A DNA stretch of 64,000 bases from Candidatus Rokuibacteriota bacterium (GCA_003220225.1 QHRU01000036.1:1-64000); one strand, 5' to 3'; positions 49,367 through 58,486 are shown, counted from the first letter of the stretch. Notes: generated from the sequence alone by a model not told the origin. Translations and numbers: made by a program.

Positions 49367-50779
49367 GTGCCTCCGCGCTCGCGCTTCAAGGCCGGTCTGC
49401 TCGCCGTCCTGCTCGTGATCTTCGCCATCGTCGCGCCGATCTCGTATCTCGGCTGGCGCCAGACGGTGCCCGGGGTGCGCGCGTCGCGCGCCCTCCCGCG
49501 CTTCATCGGCCAAACGCCCGCGTTCACGGTGACGCTGGAAGCGTCGCGCGGCAACGTCACGCGCGCCGAGGTGCGCGTGGTACAGGGCGGGCGTCCGGTG
49601 ACCGTCGCGAAGTCCGACGCGCCGCTCGGGCCGCGCGCGGAGCTGCCCGTGAGGTTCGAGACGGCGTCGCTCGGCCTGCGCGAGGGCGCGGCCACATTGG
49701 AGGTGTGGGCGCGCGACGATTTCTGGCGGCCCTTCCGCGGCGCCGAGCGCCCCATCGTGAGCACACCCGTCACCATCGACCTCACGCCGCCGAAGGTCGA
49801 GATCCTCGCCGCGACGCGCTACGTGTCGCCCGGCGGCGTTCAGCTCGTCGCCTTCCGCGTGAGCGACGCCCAGCGCACCGACGTCACCGTCGGCCAGCGC
49901 GCGTTCCCCTCGTTCGCGTACGGCCCGCCCGACAAGGGCGCGCGCGTCGCGCTGGTCGCGCTGCCGTACGATCACGCGGCCGGCACGCCGATCGCCATCA
50001 CCGCGCGCGACGAGGCCGGCAACGTGGCCGCGCGCGGCGTGCCCGGCCAGCTGAAGCCGCGCGCCTTCCCGCGCGACACCATCAAGATCAGCGACGCATT
50101 CTTACAGATCAAGGTCCCCGAGCTGCTGCCGCAGCGGCCGCCCTCGCAGCCGCTGCTGGACGCCTTCCTCGTCATCAACCGCGAGCAGCGCAAGCAGGCG
50201 GAGACGACGAAGCGCGAGGTCGGCGCCAGGACCGCGGAGACGCCGCTCTGGGAGGGGCCGTTCACCCAGCCGCGGAACACGAAGGTCTTCTCCAACTTCG
50301 CGGAGACGCGCACCTACGTGTACGAGGGCCGCGCGGTCGACACGCAGGTCCACTACGGCTACGACCTCGCCTCCACCAAGCAGTCGCCGGTGCCGGCTGC
50401 CAACGCCGGTGTCGTCGCCTTCGCCGGCCCGCTCACGATCTACGGCAACGTGGTGATCCTCGACCACGGGCTCGGGCTGCAGACGCTCTACGCGCACCTC
50501 TCGTCGATCGAGGTGAAGGTCGGCGACCGGGTGACGAAGGGCCAGGAGCTGGGACGCACGGGCGCGACCGGCCTCGCCATCGGCGACCACCTGCACTTCG
50601 AGGTGCTCGTCTCCGGCGTGTCGGTGACGCCGCTCGAGTGGTGGGACGCGAAGTGGATCCGCGACCGCGTCAACCGGCCGCTCAAGGAAGCGGGTCTGCC
50701 CGAGATCGGCAACGCGGGCGGCGTCGCCAGGGACGGGCCCGCGCGCCCCGTCAGCGCCGCGCGCCGGCGCGCGCGCTAG
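49367..50779 (+). CDS. M23 family metallopeptidase, membrane-anchored
   Basis: Probable peptidoglycan endopeptidase or activator of amidases. The 470 aa have an N-terminal membrane helix (LLAVLLVIFAIVAPISYLGW), a beta-rich region of about 250 residues resembling Ig-like domains, and a C-terminal LytM domain with zinc ligands in VHYGYDLAS and HLHFEV plus LYAHLSSI. All metal ligands are intact. It is convergent with the RraA-like gene, sharing CTAG as overlapping stop codons. Confidence 0.9.
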   Translation: MPPRSRFKAGLLAVLLVIFAIVAPISYLGWRQTVPGVRASRALPRFIGQTPAFTVTLEASRGNVTRAEVRVVQGGRPVTVAKSDAPLGPRAELPVRFETASLGLREGAATLEVWARDDFWRPFRGAERPIVSTPVTIDLTPPKVEILAATRYVSPGGVQLVAFRVSDAQRTDVTVGQRAFPSFAYGPPDKGARVALVALPYDHAAGTPIAITARDEAGNVAARGVPGQLKPRAFPRDTIKISDAFLQIKVPELLPQRPPSQPLLDAFLVINREQRKQAETTKREVGARTAETPLWEGPFTQPRNTKVFSNFAETRTYVYEGRAVDTQVHYGYDLASTKQSPVPAANAGVVAFAGPLTIYGNVVILDHGLGLQTLYAHLSSIEVKVGDRVTKGQELGRTGATGLAIGDHLHFEVLVSGVSVTPLEWWDAKWIRDRVNRPLKEAGLPEIGNAGGVARDGPARPVSAARRRAR

Positions 50780-51444
50780 AACGCGCCGAATTTCTCGTAG
50801 GCGGCCAGCGGCGTCATCCCGCGCTTGACGGCCGTGCGCACCTTGCTCTCCGTGCTCACGAGCCGCTCGCAGCGCTCCAGCACCTCGTGCGCCACACGCC
50901 GCGGGACGACCACCACGCCGTCGAGGTCGCCGACCACGATGTCGCCGAGGCTCACGCGCACGCCGCCGACCGTCAGGGGCTGTCCCCAGTCGGTCACGCG
51001 CCAGCGCGGCACCGAGTCTTGAGGACTGCGATAGCGCACGAAGGTCGGAAAGCGCGTGCGCGCGATGGAGGCGGCGTCGCGCGTGCTGCCGTCGATCACG
51101 GCGCCCCGGACCTTCCGCGCGCGGAACCACTCCGCCGACAGCTCGCCGAAATGCGCGGCCTCCTGGTCGTTGGCGGCCAGCACCAGCACCGAGTCGGCGG
51201 GCACCGCGCCGAGCATGGCCAGGAACTTCCGCAGCGTGGCGTCGCGGTCGCGCGGCGAGCCGCGGTGGGTGCGGCCGCGCGCGGTGAACGCGTAACCCGC
51301 CACCCGCATGTCGGGCGTGAGGGGCTGGATCGCGTGGGGCAGCGTCTGGCGCAGCAGGCCCATCTCGTCCATGACGTCGGTGATGGCGGCGGTGTAGATC
51401 TTCGCAAAGCGGCGCGGCAGGTTGTCGGAGCGTCGCGAGGCCAT
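50776..51444 (-). CDS. RraA-like protein (HMG aldolase/demethylmenaquinone methyltransferase-like fold)
   Basis: A 222-aa member of the RraA/HMG-aldolase family: GYAFTARGRTH, VLVLAANDQEAAHFGELSAE, VRGAVIDGSTRD, and GDIVVGDLDGVVVVPRR. The Arg-Asp metal/pyruvate site (IDGSTRD) is kept, which favours aldolase or oxaloacetate decarboxylase activity over pure RNase E inhibition. TAGAAT, formed partly by the upstream stop codon, lies 8 nt before the ATG. Confidence 0.85.
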   Translation of the reverse strand: MASRRSDNLPRRFAKIYTAAITDVMDEMGLLRQTLPHAIQPLTPDMRVAGYAFTARGRTHRGSPRDRDATLRKFLAMLGAVPADSVLVLAANDQEAAHFGELSAEWFRARKVRGAVIDGSTRDAASIARTRFPTFVRYRSPQDSVPRWRVTDWGQPLTVGGVRVSLGDIVVGDLDGVVVVPRRVAHEVLERCERLVSTESKVRTAVKRGMTPLAAYEKFGAF

Positions 51445-51455
51445 GGCCCGCGATT

Positions 51456-52655
51456 CTACGACACGAGCAGACGGGGCAGCGCGCGCGGCGGCACGTAGTC
51501 GCCGATCACGCCGAGGAGCGCGTCGAGCACACGCGGCCGGGCGGCCAGGCAGCGGGCGGCCAGGTTGGCCAGGCGGCGGCGGCCGATCAGCGCCTGCAGC
51601 GCGCGCGTCGCGCGCTCCTTGTCCGCGAACGCGGCGCGCCGGGCGCGCCCGTAAGCGGCCAATGCCGCCGCCGAGACGTCGCCGGCGCGCAGCGCGGCCA
51701 CGAGCGTGTCCGCCGCCAGCTCGGCGGAGCGCAGCGCGGTGAAGATCCCCTCGCCCGTGAACGGGTCGTAGAAGCCCGCCGCGTCGCCGACGAAGAGGAC
51801 GCCGCCCTCGCGGGGGAGCGTCACGCGATAGGCGAGCGGCGCCATGGATTGCAGCGGCGCCACGCGCCGTGCCTCCGCCAGCCGCCGCGCCAGGTGCGGC
51901 AGGTGCTTCACCCGCGCGGCGAAGAAGTCCTCGAGGCGCGAGCACCACGGGACGGCGTGGGCGAGCGGCACCACGAGGCTCAGGTTGACGCGGTCGGGCG
52001 CGAGCGGGTTGAGGATCGCGTAGTCCGGCGGGTCGACGAAGATCTCGCCGACGTCGCGGCAGTCCGGTACGCCGGCCACGTAGGTGACGAGCGCCATCCG
52101 GGCGAGCGGGTGCGGATGGCGACAGCCGAGCGCGTGCGCGACCGCCGAGGCGCGGCCGTCGGCGGCGACGACGACGCGGGCGCGCGCCTCGACGCGGGCG
52201 CCGCCGGCGTCCGCGCCGAGGACGCCGACGACGCGCCCGTCCTCGACGACGACGTCGGTGACGCGGACGCCTTCGCGCAGGTCCACCGGCAGCGCGCGCA
52301 CCCGGTCGAGCAGCGCGCCGTCGAGGGTGGCGCGCGAGACGCCGATGGCGTGCTCGCGGTAGGGACGGAAGCCGCCGACGACGCCGTACCTGGCGGCGAG
52401 CACGGTGCCGTCGGGCGCCGTGATCCGCATCCCCGCCAGCGCGACGGCGCCGCCCGCGTCCACCGCCTTCAGCGCGCCGAGCCGGTCCAGCACGCGCCCG
52501 GCCTCGGGGCTCAGGTACTCGCCGCAGATCTTGGGCCGTGAACGCCGCACGCGCTCGAGCACGGTCACCGCGAGCCCGTGCTCGGCGAGCAGGATGGCCG
52601 TGGCCGCGCCGGCGGGACCGGCGCCGACGACGATGACGTCGGCCGCGCGCGTCAT
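51456..52655 (-). CDS. FAD-dependent oxidoreductase, geranylgeranyl reductase/hydroxylase type
   Basis: A 399-aa flavoprotein with the N-terminal FAD motif VIVVGAGPAGAATAILLAEH, the CGEYLSPE segment, VVAADGRASAVA and the second FAD motif LFVGDAAGFYDPFTGEGI. Such enzymes either hydroxylate aromatic rings or reduce polyprenyl chains. It overlaps the methyltransferase gene (ATGA) downstream of a type III PKS, so a role in tailoring the polyketide, probably ring hydroxylation, is likely. ATG at 52655 is chosen over an earlier in-frame start. Confidence 0.87.
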   Translation of the reverse strand: MTRAADVIVVGAGPAGAATAILLAEHGLAVTVLERVRRSRPKICGEYLSPEAGRVLDRLGALKAVDAGGAVALAGMRITAPDGTVLAARYGVVGGFRPYREHAIGVSRATLDGALLDRVRALPVDLREGVRVTDVVVEDGRVVGVLGADAGGARVEARARVVVAADGRASAVAHALGCRHPHPLARMALVTYVAGVPDCRDVGEIFVDPPDYAILNPLAPDRVNLSLVVPLAHAVPWCSRLEDFFAARVKHLPHLARRLAEARRVAPLQSMAPLAYRVTLPREGGVLFVGDAAGFYDPFTGEGIFTALRSAELAADTLVAALRAGDVSAAALAAYGRARRAAFADKERATRALQALIGRRRLANLAARCLAARPRVLDALLGVIGDYVPPRALPRLLVS

Positions 52656-53368
52656 GGATGCCCCCCGTGGGGCGACGTCGCCTCCACCACGAGCCGCCCG
52701 AGCCACGGGTAGCGCGTCACCGTGGTCCGCGTGACGCCGGCGGCGCCGAAGAGGTCACCCAGCTCGGCGGGCGCGTAGGCGCGCCGCACGGAGAGCGGCC
52801 CGTCGTGGCGCGACATCGGATGCACGGGCAGGACGCGGGTGGCGAGCCACACGAGGCCCAGCGTCAGCGGCGTGCGGGCCAGGTCGTTCACCACCAGCCG
52901 GCCGCGGCACGCGCGCCCCATCTCGCTCAGCGCCGCGACGGCATCGGCGGGCTCGAGATGGTGCAGCGTCAGCGCGGCGTGGACGACGTCGGCGGTGCCC
53001 GCGGCCAGCGGCAGCGCGGTGGCGTCGGCGCGGAGGACGACGATCTCCGGGTACGCGGCGCACTCGGCCGTGGCCAGCCGCGCGGTCGCCTCGTCGTCCT
53101 CGACCACCAGCACGCGCACGCGGCGGCCGGCGCGGCGCGCCCAGGAGGCCACGCGCCGCGCGAAGGCGCCGTCGCCGCCGCCCACGTCCACGACGCACAG
53201 CGTCCGCTCATGCGGTGCGGCCGCCGCGACGCGCCGCACGCGCGCGAGCGAGAGCGCGTGACCGCCGAACCAGGCGTTGAGGCGATCGAGGTCGGCGAGG
53301 GTGGAGGCGAGGTCGGCCGGGGGCACGCGGCCGTCGAGGTACTCGCGCGCACCGGCCGCCCGCCGCAT
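52652..53368 (-). CDS. Class I SAM-dependent methyltransferase
   Basis: A 238-aa methyltransferase: motif I VVDVGGGDGAFARRVASW, acidic loop VLVVEDDEATARLA, motif ADATALPLAAGTADVVHAAL and a post-motif LHHLEP. It overlaps both the PKS gene (TGATG) and the flavoprotein gene (ATGA), so the three are translated together. It probably methylates the PKS product. Confidence 0.88.
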   Translation of the reverse strand: MRRAAGAREYLDGRVPPADLASTLADLDRLNAWFGGHALSLARVRRVAAAAPHERTLCVVDVGGGDGAFARRVASWARRAGRRVRVLVVEDDEATARLATAECAAYPEIVVLRADATALPLAAGTADVVHAALTLHHLEPADAVAALSEMGRACRGRLVVNDLARTPLTLGLVWLATRVLPVHPMSRHDGPLSVRRAYAPAELGDLFGAAGVTRTTVTRYPWLGRLVVEATSPHGGHP

Positions 53369-54393
53369 CACCAGCGGAGCAGCGCGCCTTCGGCCGCGAA
53401 GCCGGGGCCGAGGCCGATCATGAGCCCCCAGTCGCCCGGCACGGGATGCTCGAGGCCCAGCAGGCGCTCGAGGACGAACAGGATGGTCGCCGACGACATG
53501 TTGCCGTGCTCGCGCAGCACCGCGCGCGGATGCGCCATCTGGGCGTCGGTGAGGTCGAGCAGCTCGCGCGCGCGGTCGAGCACGCGACGGCCCGCGGAGT
53601 GCAGCACCCAGTGCGCGACGTCGGCGCGCTTGAGGCCCTGCGTCTCCATGAGCACGCGCGCCATCTCGCCCATCATCGTGGCCCCGATGCGCCGGACGTC
53701 CTTGGAGAGGACCACGCGCGGCCGGCCGCCCGGATACTCGAATCCCATCGCCGACAGGTGCTCGGAGCTGAACAGCGTGCGGTGCCCGATGATCGCGGGC
53801 CCACGCGGGTGGTCGCCGCCGAGCGCCAGGGCGCCGGCGCCATCGGCGAAAATCGCATGGGCGACCGCGCTCTCGAGCCGGTCGTCGAGGAAATACGCGG
53901 TCGAGCAGATCTCCACCGCGATCACGAGCGCGCGGTGGCCGGGAAACGCGTGCAGGTGATTCCACGCTTGCTGCAGCGCGACCATCGCGGAGGCGCAGCC
54001 CGTGTCGCCTACGTGCACGCGCTGGATGTCGCTGCGACCGCCGAGGCGCGCGACGAGGTGCGCGTCGAGGCTCGGCGTGAGCCGGCCCGTGCAGGTGGTG
54101 GTGGCGATGAAGTCCACCTCCCCGGCCGACCATCCGGCGCGCTCCAGCGCGGCGCGCGCGGCCGACTCCGCGAGCGCCAGCGCGCCCTCGCGGAAGCGCG
54201 CGTTCAGGTCGTCCACCGTCTCGTTTGGCGTGAAGCGCGCCGGGTCGATCCAGAGGTGGCGGCCCTCGATGTCGCTCGCCGCGAAGAACCCGCGGCGGCG
54301 CGCGTCGGCGTAGCCGGCGAGCGCGAGGATCTGCGCCTGCGTGTAACGGTACGGCGGCACGGCGGTGGCGACAGCGGCAATCCGGGGCGTCAT
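53368..54393 (-). CDS. Type III polyketide synthase
   Basis: Homodimeric iterative synthase of the chalcone/alkylresorcinol class, 341 aa. The catalytic triad is present: Cys in VGDTGCASAM, His in HWVLHSAGRRVL and Asn in REHGNMSSAT. The MIGLGPGFAAE loop matches the family GFGPG motif. It probably extends a fatty acyl or aromatic starter with malonyl-CoA to a pyrone or resorcinol. The start ATG faces the carbonic anhydrase gene across a short divergent promoter. Confidence 0.93.
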   Translation of the reverse strand: MTPRIAAVATAVPPYRYTQAQILALAGYADARRRGFFAASDIEGRHLWIDPARFTPNETVDDLNARFREGALALAESAARAALERAGWSAGEVDFIATTTCTGRLTPSLDAHLVARLGGRSDIQRVHVGDTGCASAMVALQQAWNHLHAFPGHRALVIAVEICSTAYFLDDRLESAVAHAIFADGAGALALGGDHPRGPAIIGHRTLFSSEHLSAMGFEYPGGRPRVVLSKDVRRIGATMMGEMARVLMETQGLKRADVAHWVLHSAGRRVLDRARELLDLTDAQMAHPRAVLREHGNMSSATILFVLERLLGLEHPVPGDWGLMIGLGPGFAAEGALLRW

Positions 54394-54415
54394 ATAAGAT
54401 GGAGACTCAACGTCG

Positions 54416-54423
54416 AGCATACT
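54416..54423. promoter_or_regulatory. Candidate shared -10 between the PKS and carbonic anhydrase genes
   Basis: AGCATACT offers CATACT on the plus strand and TATGCT on the minus strand. It is the most AT-rich point of the 45-nt divergent spacer apart from the PKS start itself. -35 elements are not clear. Confidence 0.3.
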
Positions 54424-54438
54424 GCGAGGATCGAGCCC

Positions 54439-54969
54439 ATGCCACTCTTCAGCTTCGAAGGCAAGCGCCCCAACGTGCATCCAACCGCCTTCATCGCGCC
54501 CACCGCCGTCCTCATCGGCGACGTCACCGTGGAGGAGCGCGCGTCGGTCTGGTACAACGCCGTGCTGCGCGGTGACCTGAACCCCATCGTCGTGCGCGCC
54601 GGCGCCAACGTGCAGGACTGCTCGGTCGTGCACGTGACGGCGCGCGCCGGCGTCGAGATCGGCCGCGGCGCCACCGTCGGCCACAACTGCACCGTGCACG
54701 CCGCGTGGCTCGGCGAGGAGGCCCTCGTCGGCAACGGCAGCACGGTGCTCGACGGCGCGCGCATCGGCGCGGGCGCGATGGTCGCCGGCGGCGCGCTGGT
54801 CACGCCGGAGACGCAGGTCCCCGACGGCATGCTCGCCATGGGCACGCCCGCGAAGGTGAAGGGCCCGCTGGCGGGGACGCCGGCCGAGTTCTGGGTGAAG
54901 GCGAACCCGCAGGGGTACCAGAAGCTCGCCCAGCGCCACCTGGCGGGCATCGCCGAGGTTCCGCGATGA
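54439..54969 (+). CDS. Gamma-class carbonic anhydrase-like hexapeptide-repeat protein
   Basis: A 176-aa left-handed beta-helix protein with repeats such as VLIGDVTVEERASVWYNAVL and RGDLNPI. The metal-site residues are visible as His in VVHVTA and GHNCTVH. It resembles the PaaY/YrdA group, whose members bind zinc and some hydrate CO2 or hydrolyse thioesters. GAGGAT lies 8 nt before the ATG. Its stop overlaps the next gene as ATGA. Confidence 0.9.
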   Translation: MPLFSFEGKRPNVHPTAFIAPTAVLIGDVTVEERASVWYNAVLRGDLNPIVVRAGANVQDCSVVHVTARAGVEIGRGATVGHNCTVHAAWLGEEALVGNGSTVLDGARIGAGAMVAGGALVTPETQVPDGMLAMGTPAKVKGPLAGTPAEFWVKANPQGYQKLAQRHLAGIAEVPR

Positions 54970-55547
54970 CGCCGCGGCGGTTCGCGCTGCTGGCGTTCTC
55001 GAAGCTGACGTTCCTCGACCTCATCGGCGTCTACGACGCGCTCCGCCGTGTCACGCCGATGGGCGTGGCGCCGGGCGTGAGCGTGACGATCATCGGCACC
55101 GAGCCCGAGATCGTCGACGAGAGCGGCCTCGCCGTCCGCGCCCAGGCGGTGTACGAGGATCTCGCGGGCTACGACCTGCTGTTCCTGCCGGGCGGGGTCG
55201 GCACGCGCCCGCTCATGCACGACGCGCGCTTCTTGCAATATCTCGCGACGTGGGGCGACGCCCGGCCGCTCGCCTCCGTGTGCACGGGCTCGCTGCTGCT
55301 GGGCGCAGCGGGATATCTGAAAGCGCTCCGGGCGACGACGCACCACAACGCGTTCGACGCGCTGAAGCCGCTGTGTCGCGAGGTCGTCACCGATCGGCGG
55401 ATCGTCGAGGATGGGCGCGTGGTGACCGCGGGCGGCGTGGCGTCGTCGCTCGGCCTCGGGCTCTACCTCGTCGAGAAGTACTGGGGCGCCGCCGCGCGCG
55501 AGACAATCGCCGCGCAGCAGGAGTACACGGCCTACCGCGTCGTCTAG
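54966..55547 (+). CDS. DJ-1/PfpI family protein, isonitrile hydratase-like
   Basis: A 193-aa DJ-1/PfpI-fold protein with the nucleophile elbow SVCTGSLLLGAAG and the acidic residue near the N-terminus (FLDLIGVYDAL). It resembles InhA isonitrile hydratases and the ThiJ domain of some AraC regulators; no DNA-binding domain is attached. It is coupled to the carbonic anhydrase gene. Its stop codon abuts that of the convergent enoyl-CoA hydratase (TAGCTA). Confidence 0.85.
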   Translation: MTPRRFALLAFSKLTFLDLIGVYDALRRVTPMGVAPGVSVTIIGTEPEIVDESGLAVRAQAVYEDLAGYDLLFLPGGVGTRPLMHDARFLQYLATWGDARPLASVCTGSLLLGAAGYLKALRATTHHNAFDALKPLCREVVTDRRIVEDGRVVTAGGVASSLGLGLYLVEKYWGAAARETIAAQQEYTAYRVV

Positions 55548-56330
55548 CTACCGCCCCTGGAACTTCGGGGCGCGCTTCTCCGTGAACGCCGCCACGCCTT
55601 CCTTGTGGTCCGCCGTCTGGCGCACGATGGCCATGTGCGAGGACACGAGGTCGAGATGCGTCCGGAGGTCGAGCTTCATGCTCTGGTAGACGAGCCGCTT
55701 GATCATGCGGATCGGCACCTGTGGCCCGTCGGCGATCTGCCGCGCGAACGCGTAGGTGGCGTCACGCAGCTCGGCGTCGGGCACCACGCGCTGCACGATG
55801 CCCAGGCGGAGCGCCTCCGGCGCCTCGATGAAGTCCGCCGTCCACAGCAGCTCGAGCGCCTTGGCCGGGCCGACGAGCCGCGGCAGGAAGTACGTGTCGC
55901 CATCGCCGGGCACGAGCCCCACGCGGACGTAGCCCGTCGAGAAGCGCGCGGAGGCGGCGGCGAAGCGGACGTCGCACATCACAGTCATGCCCATGCCGGC
56001 GCCGACGGCGAGGCCGTTGACCATCGCGATCACCGGTTTGTCCAGCGTCTCGAGCGTCTTCGGCACCCGGTGGACGCCCTCCCACAGGTTGTTCTTGTGG
56101 TCGAGCTGGGTGGGCTCGCCCTGCCCCATGCGCGCCACGTCGCCGCCCGCGCAGAACGCGCGGCCGGAGCCGGTGACGATCACGACGTTGACGTCGGGAT
56201 CGGCCTGGGCGTCGGCGAGGGATTTCGCCCACGCCTCGATCATCGGCCCCGTGAAGGCGTTGAGCTTGTCGGGGCGGTTCAGCGTGATCGTCGCGATCCT
56301 GTCCTTCTTCTCGTAGAGGAGGTCACTCAT
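55548..56330 (-). CDS. Enoyl-CoA hydratase/isomerase family protein
   Basis: A 260-aa crotonase-fold enzyme: ITLNRPDKLNAF, the oxyanion-hole motif SGRAFCAGGDVARMG and VNGLAVGAGMGMTVMCD. The two catalytic glutamates of classic hydratases are replaced in part (VGLVPGDGDTYFLPRLVG has Asp), so an isomerase or other crotonase reaction is possible. It follows the acyl-CoA dehydrogenase gene by 2 nt and ends at the convergent TAGCTA. Confidence 0.9.
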   Translation of the reverse strand: MSDLLYEKKDRIATITLNRPDKLNAFTGPMIEAWAKSLADAQADPDVNVVIVTGSGRAFCAGGDVARMGQGEPTQLDHKNNLWEGVHRVPKTLETLDKPVIAMVNGLAVGAGMGMTVMCDVRFAAASARFSTGYVRVGLVPGDGDTYFLPRLVGPAKALELLWTADFIEAPEALRLGIVQRVVPDAELRDATYAFARQIADGPQVPIRMIKRLVYQSMKLDLRTHLDLVSSHMAIVRQTADHKEGVAAFTEKRAPKFQGR

Positions 56331-56332
56331 CG

Positions 56333-57511
56333 TCAGTCCTTCGGGAGGCCGAGCACGCGCTCGCCCAGGATGTTCTTGAGGATCTCGGTCGTTCCGGCGC
56401 GGATGCCGCTCGCGCGGGCGAGCAATTCGTAGAACTCCCACTGCCCGTCGTCGGGCGCCCACTCGGAGCCCTCCGCGATCTGGGCGTACGGCCCGATGAC
56501 CTCGGTGGCCGCGAGCGCCAGGTCCGAGTCGAGCTGGCTCCAGAAGAGCTTGGAGGTCGAGCCCTCGGGGCCGGGCTCGCCGCCGCGCAGGATCTTGGTG
56601 AGGCTGCGATAGGCGTTCATCTGGAGCGCCTGCTCGCCGATCCAGAGCGCGGCCACCTTCTGGCGCACGAGCGGGTCGCCGCCGCGCCTGCGCTCCTTCA
56701 CGAGCCGCACGAAGCGGTGCAGCGCGTTGCGCAGCGCGATGTGGCGGATGAAGGTCAAGAGATCGCGCTCGTAGGCGAGCGTGGTGATGGCGACCGCCCA
56801 GCCCTCGTGCAGCGTGCCGACGAGGTTGTCCCTGGCCACGCGCACGTTGTCGAAGAACACCTCGTTGAACTCCGCCTCGCCGGTGAGCTGGCGCAGCGGC
56901 CGGATCGTGATGCCCGGTGTCTTCATGTCGACGAGCAGGAAGCTGATCCCCTTGTGCCTGGGCGCATCGGGGTTGGTGCGCACGAGCAGGAAGCACCAGT
57001 CGGCGACGTGCGCCATCGACGTCCAGACCTTCTGGCCGTTGATGACGAAATGCTCGCCGTCCAGCACGCCGCGCGTCTGGAGGTTGGCGAGGTCGGAGCC
57101 CGCGTTCGGCTCCGAGAATCCCTGGCACCACAGCTCGTCGGCGGTCAGGACCTTCTGCAGATGTCGCGTCTGCTGGGCCGGCGTGCCGTACTTCATCAGC
57201 GTCGGGCCGAGCATCGAGAGCCCGCCGCGGTTGACGAACTGGGGCGACTCGGCGCGCGCCATTTCCTGGAAGAGGATGATCTGCTCGGTGAGCGGGGCGC
57301 CGCGGCCGCCGAACTCCTTCGGCCAGCTCATACCGACGTAGCCGGCCTCCCACATCGTCTTCTGCCAGGCGCGCAAGCGCCGGACCTCATCGACGTCCGC
57401 GCGCGACGACGCGAACGCCTTGCCGCGCAGGTCGTCCGGCACGTTGGCCTCGAGCCACGCGCGCACGTCCTTCCGAAACGCCTCTTCCTTCTCCGTAAAG
57501 TCGAAATCCAC
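56333..57511 (-). CDS. Acyl-CoA dehydrogenase family protein
   Basis: FAD enzyme that desaturates an acyl-CoA. The 392 aa contain CQGFSEPNAGSDLANLQT (FAD/substrate loop), INGQKVWTSMAHVADWC and RAGTTEILKNILGERVLGLP at the C-terminus. Its long N-terminal half and GSDLA motif resemble dehydrogenases of branched, steroid or aromatic acyl-CoAs. GTG at 57509-57511 is chosen from homology of VDFDFTEKEEAFRKDV and a GAGGTAGG upstream. Confidence 0.92.
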   Translation of the reverse strand: MDFDFTEKEEAFRKDVRAWLEANVPDDLRGKAFASSRADVDEVRRLRAWQKTMWEAGYVGMSWPKEFGGRGAPLTEQIILFQEMARAESPQFVNRGGLSMLGPTLMKYGTPAQQTRHLQKVLTADELWCQGFSEPNAGSDLANLQTRGVLDGEHFVINGQKVWTSMAHVADWCFLLVRTNPDAPRHKGISFLLVDMKTPGITIRPLRQLTGEAEFNEVFFDNVRVARDNLVGTLHEGWAVAITTLAYERDLLTFIRHIALRNALHRFVRLVKERRRGGDPLVRQKVAALWIGEQALQMNAYRSLTKILRGGEPGPEGSTSKLFWSQLDSDLALAATEVIGPYAQIAEGSEWAPDDGQWEFYELLARASGIRAGTTEILKNILGERVLGLPKD

Positions 57512-57561
57512 CGACCTGCCTACCTCACGCTCCGATACATCACGTACCGGACACCGTCGCA

Positions 57562-57681
57562 CGGGCGACGAGAATGGTGCAGATGCGAGGCGCCGACGAA
57601 GGGCGCGCCGAGGCGTATGCCGCATACGCCGCAGGCTCGCCCGAGGAGGCAACGAAGCAGATGCGCCATTCTCGTCGCCCG
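57562..57681. repeat. Large inverted-repeat structure between the SDR and acyl-CoA dehydrogenase genes
   Basis: A perfect 16-bp inverted repeat (57562-57577 with 57666-57681) encloses an 88-nt loop that itself contains GGCGTATG, CCG, CATACGCC (57612-57630). Near-copies of GCAGATGCG lie inside both arms as direct repeats. The 174-nt gap holds no gene. There is no T run, so it is not a simple terminator. Confidence 0.75.
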
Positions 57682-57685
57682 TCGC

Positions 57686-58486
57686 CTACCACATGACGCA
57701 GCCGCCGTCGACCATGAGGGCCTGGCCCGTGATGTAGCGCGCCTCGTCGGAGGCCAGGAATACCGCCGCGTTGCCGATGTCCTCCGGCGTCTGCTCGCAC
57801 TTCATGGGCACGATGTCGCTCACGCGCTTGTCGAAGACCTGGCGCGGGGTCATGCCCTTGAAGGCGGGGTTGGTGTCGGCGATGTGCTGGGCGAGCTTCT
57901 GCCAGAACTCCGTGTAGAGGACGCCGGGGCAGATCGCGTTGACGGTGATCCGGTGCGGCGCCAGCTCCTTGGCCACCACGCGCGTGAAGGTGATGACGCC
58001 CTGCTTGGCCACGCTGTAGGCGGGCATCGTCACCGCCGCCAGCGGCCCCGCGATGGACGCGATGTTGATGATGCGGCCCGCCTTGCGCTCGAGAAAGTAC
58101 GGCGTCACCGCCTTACAGGTCAGGAACACCGATTTCGTGTTCACGGCGAACGTGCGGTCCCAGTCCTCTTCCGTGTTGTTCATGAACGGCATGCCGGGCG
58201 GCGAGGCCATCCCCGCGTTGTTCACGAGCACGTCGATGCGGCCGAGCACGTCGCGCGTGCGATCCACCATGAGCTTCACGTCGGCGCTGCTGGTGACGTC
58301 GCACTTCATCGCCAGGACCTTGCGCCCGAGCGCCTTCGCCTCGTCGGCCGTCTTCTCGGCGTTGAGAACCTGGATGTCGGGGATCGCGATGTCGGCACCT
58401 TCCTTCGCCATCGCGAGGACGATGCCGCGTCCGATGCCGCTGCCGCCGCCCGTAACGATCGCGACCTTCCCCTCGAGCCGGGCCAT
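57686..58486 (-). CDS. Short-chain dehydrogenase/reductase (FabG-like)
   Basis: A 266-aa classical SDR: TGGGSGIGRGI cofactor motif, NNAGMASP, catalytic Ser in INIASIAG and YSVAK (Tyr and Lys), ending in MVDGGCVMW. Glucose dehydrogenase or 3-ketoacyl reductase activity is possible. GGAGGAG precedes the ATG. It is divergent from the IlvD/EDD gene and may supply or use sugar acids with it. Confidence 0.92.
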   Translation of the reverse strand: MARLEGKVAIVTGGGSGIGRGIVLAMAKEGADIAIPDIQVLNAEKTADEAKALGRKVLAMKCDVTSSADVKLMVDRTRDVLGRIDVLVNNAGMASPPGMPFMNNTEEDWDRTFAVNTKSVFLTCKAVTPYFLERKAGRIINIASIAGPLAAVTMPAYSVAKQGVITFTRVVAKELAPHRITVNAICPGVLYTEFWQKLAQHIADTNPAFKGMTPRQVFDKRVSDIVPMKCEQTPEDIGNAAVFLASDEARYITGQALMVDGGCVMW

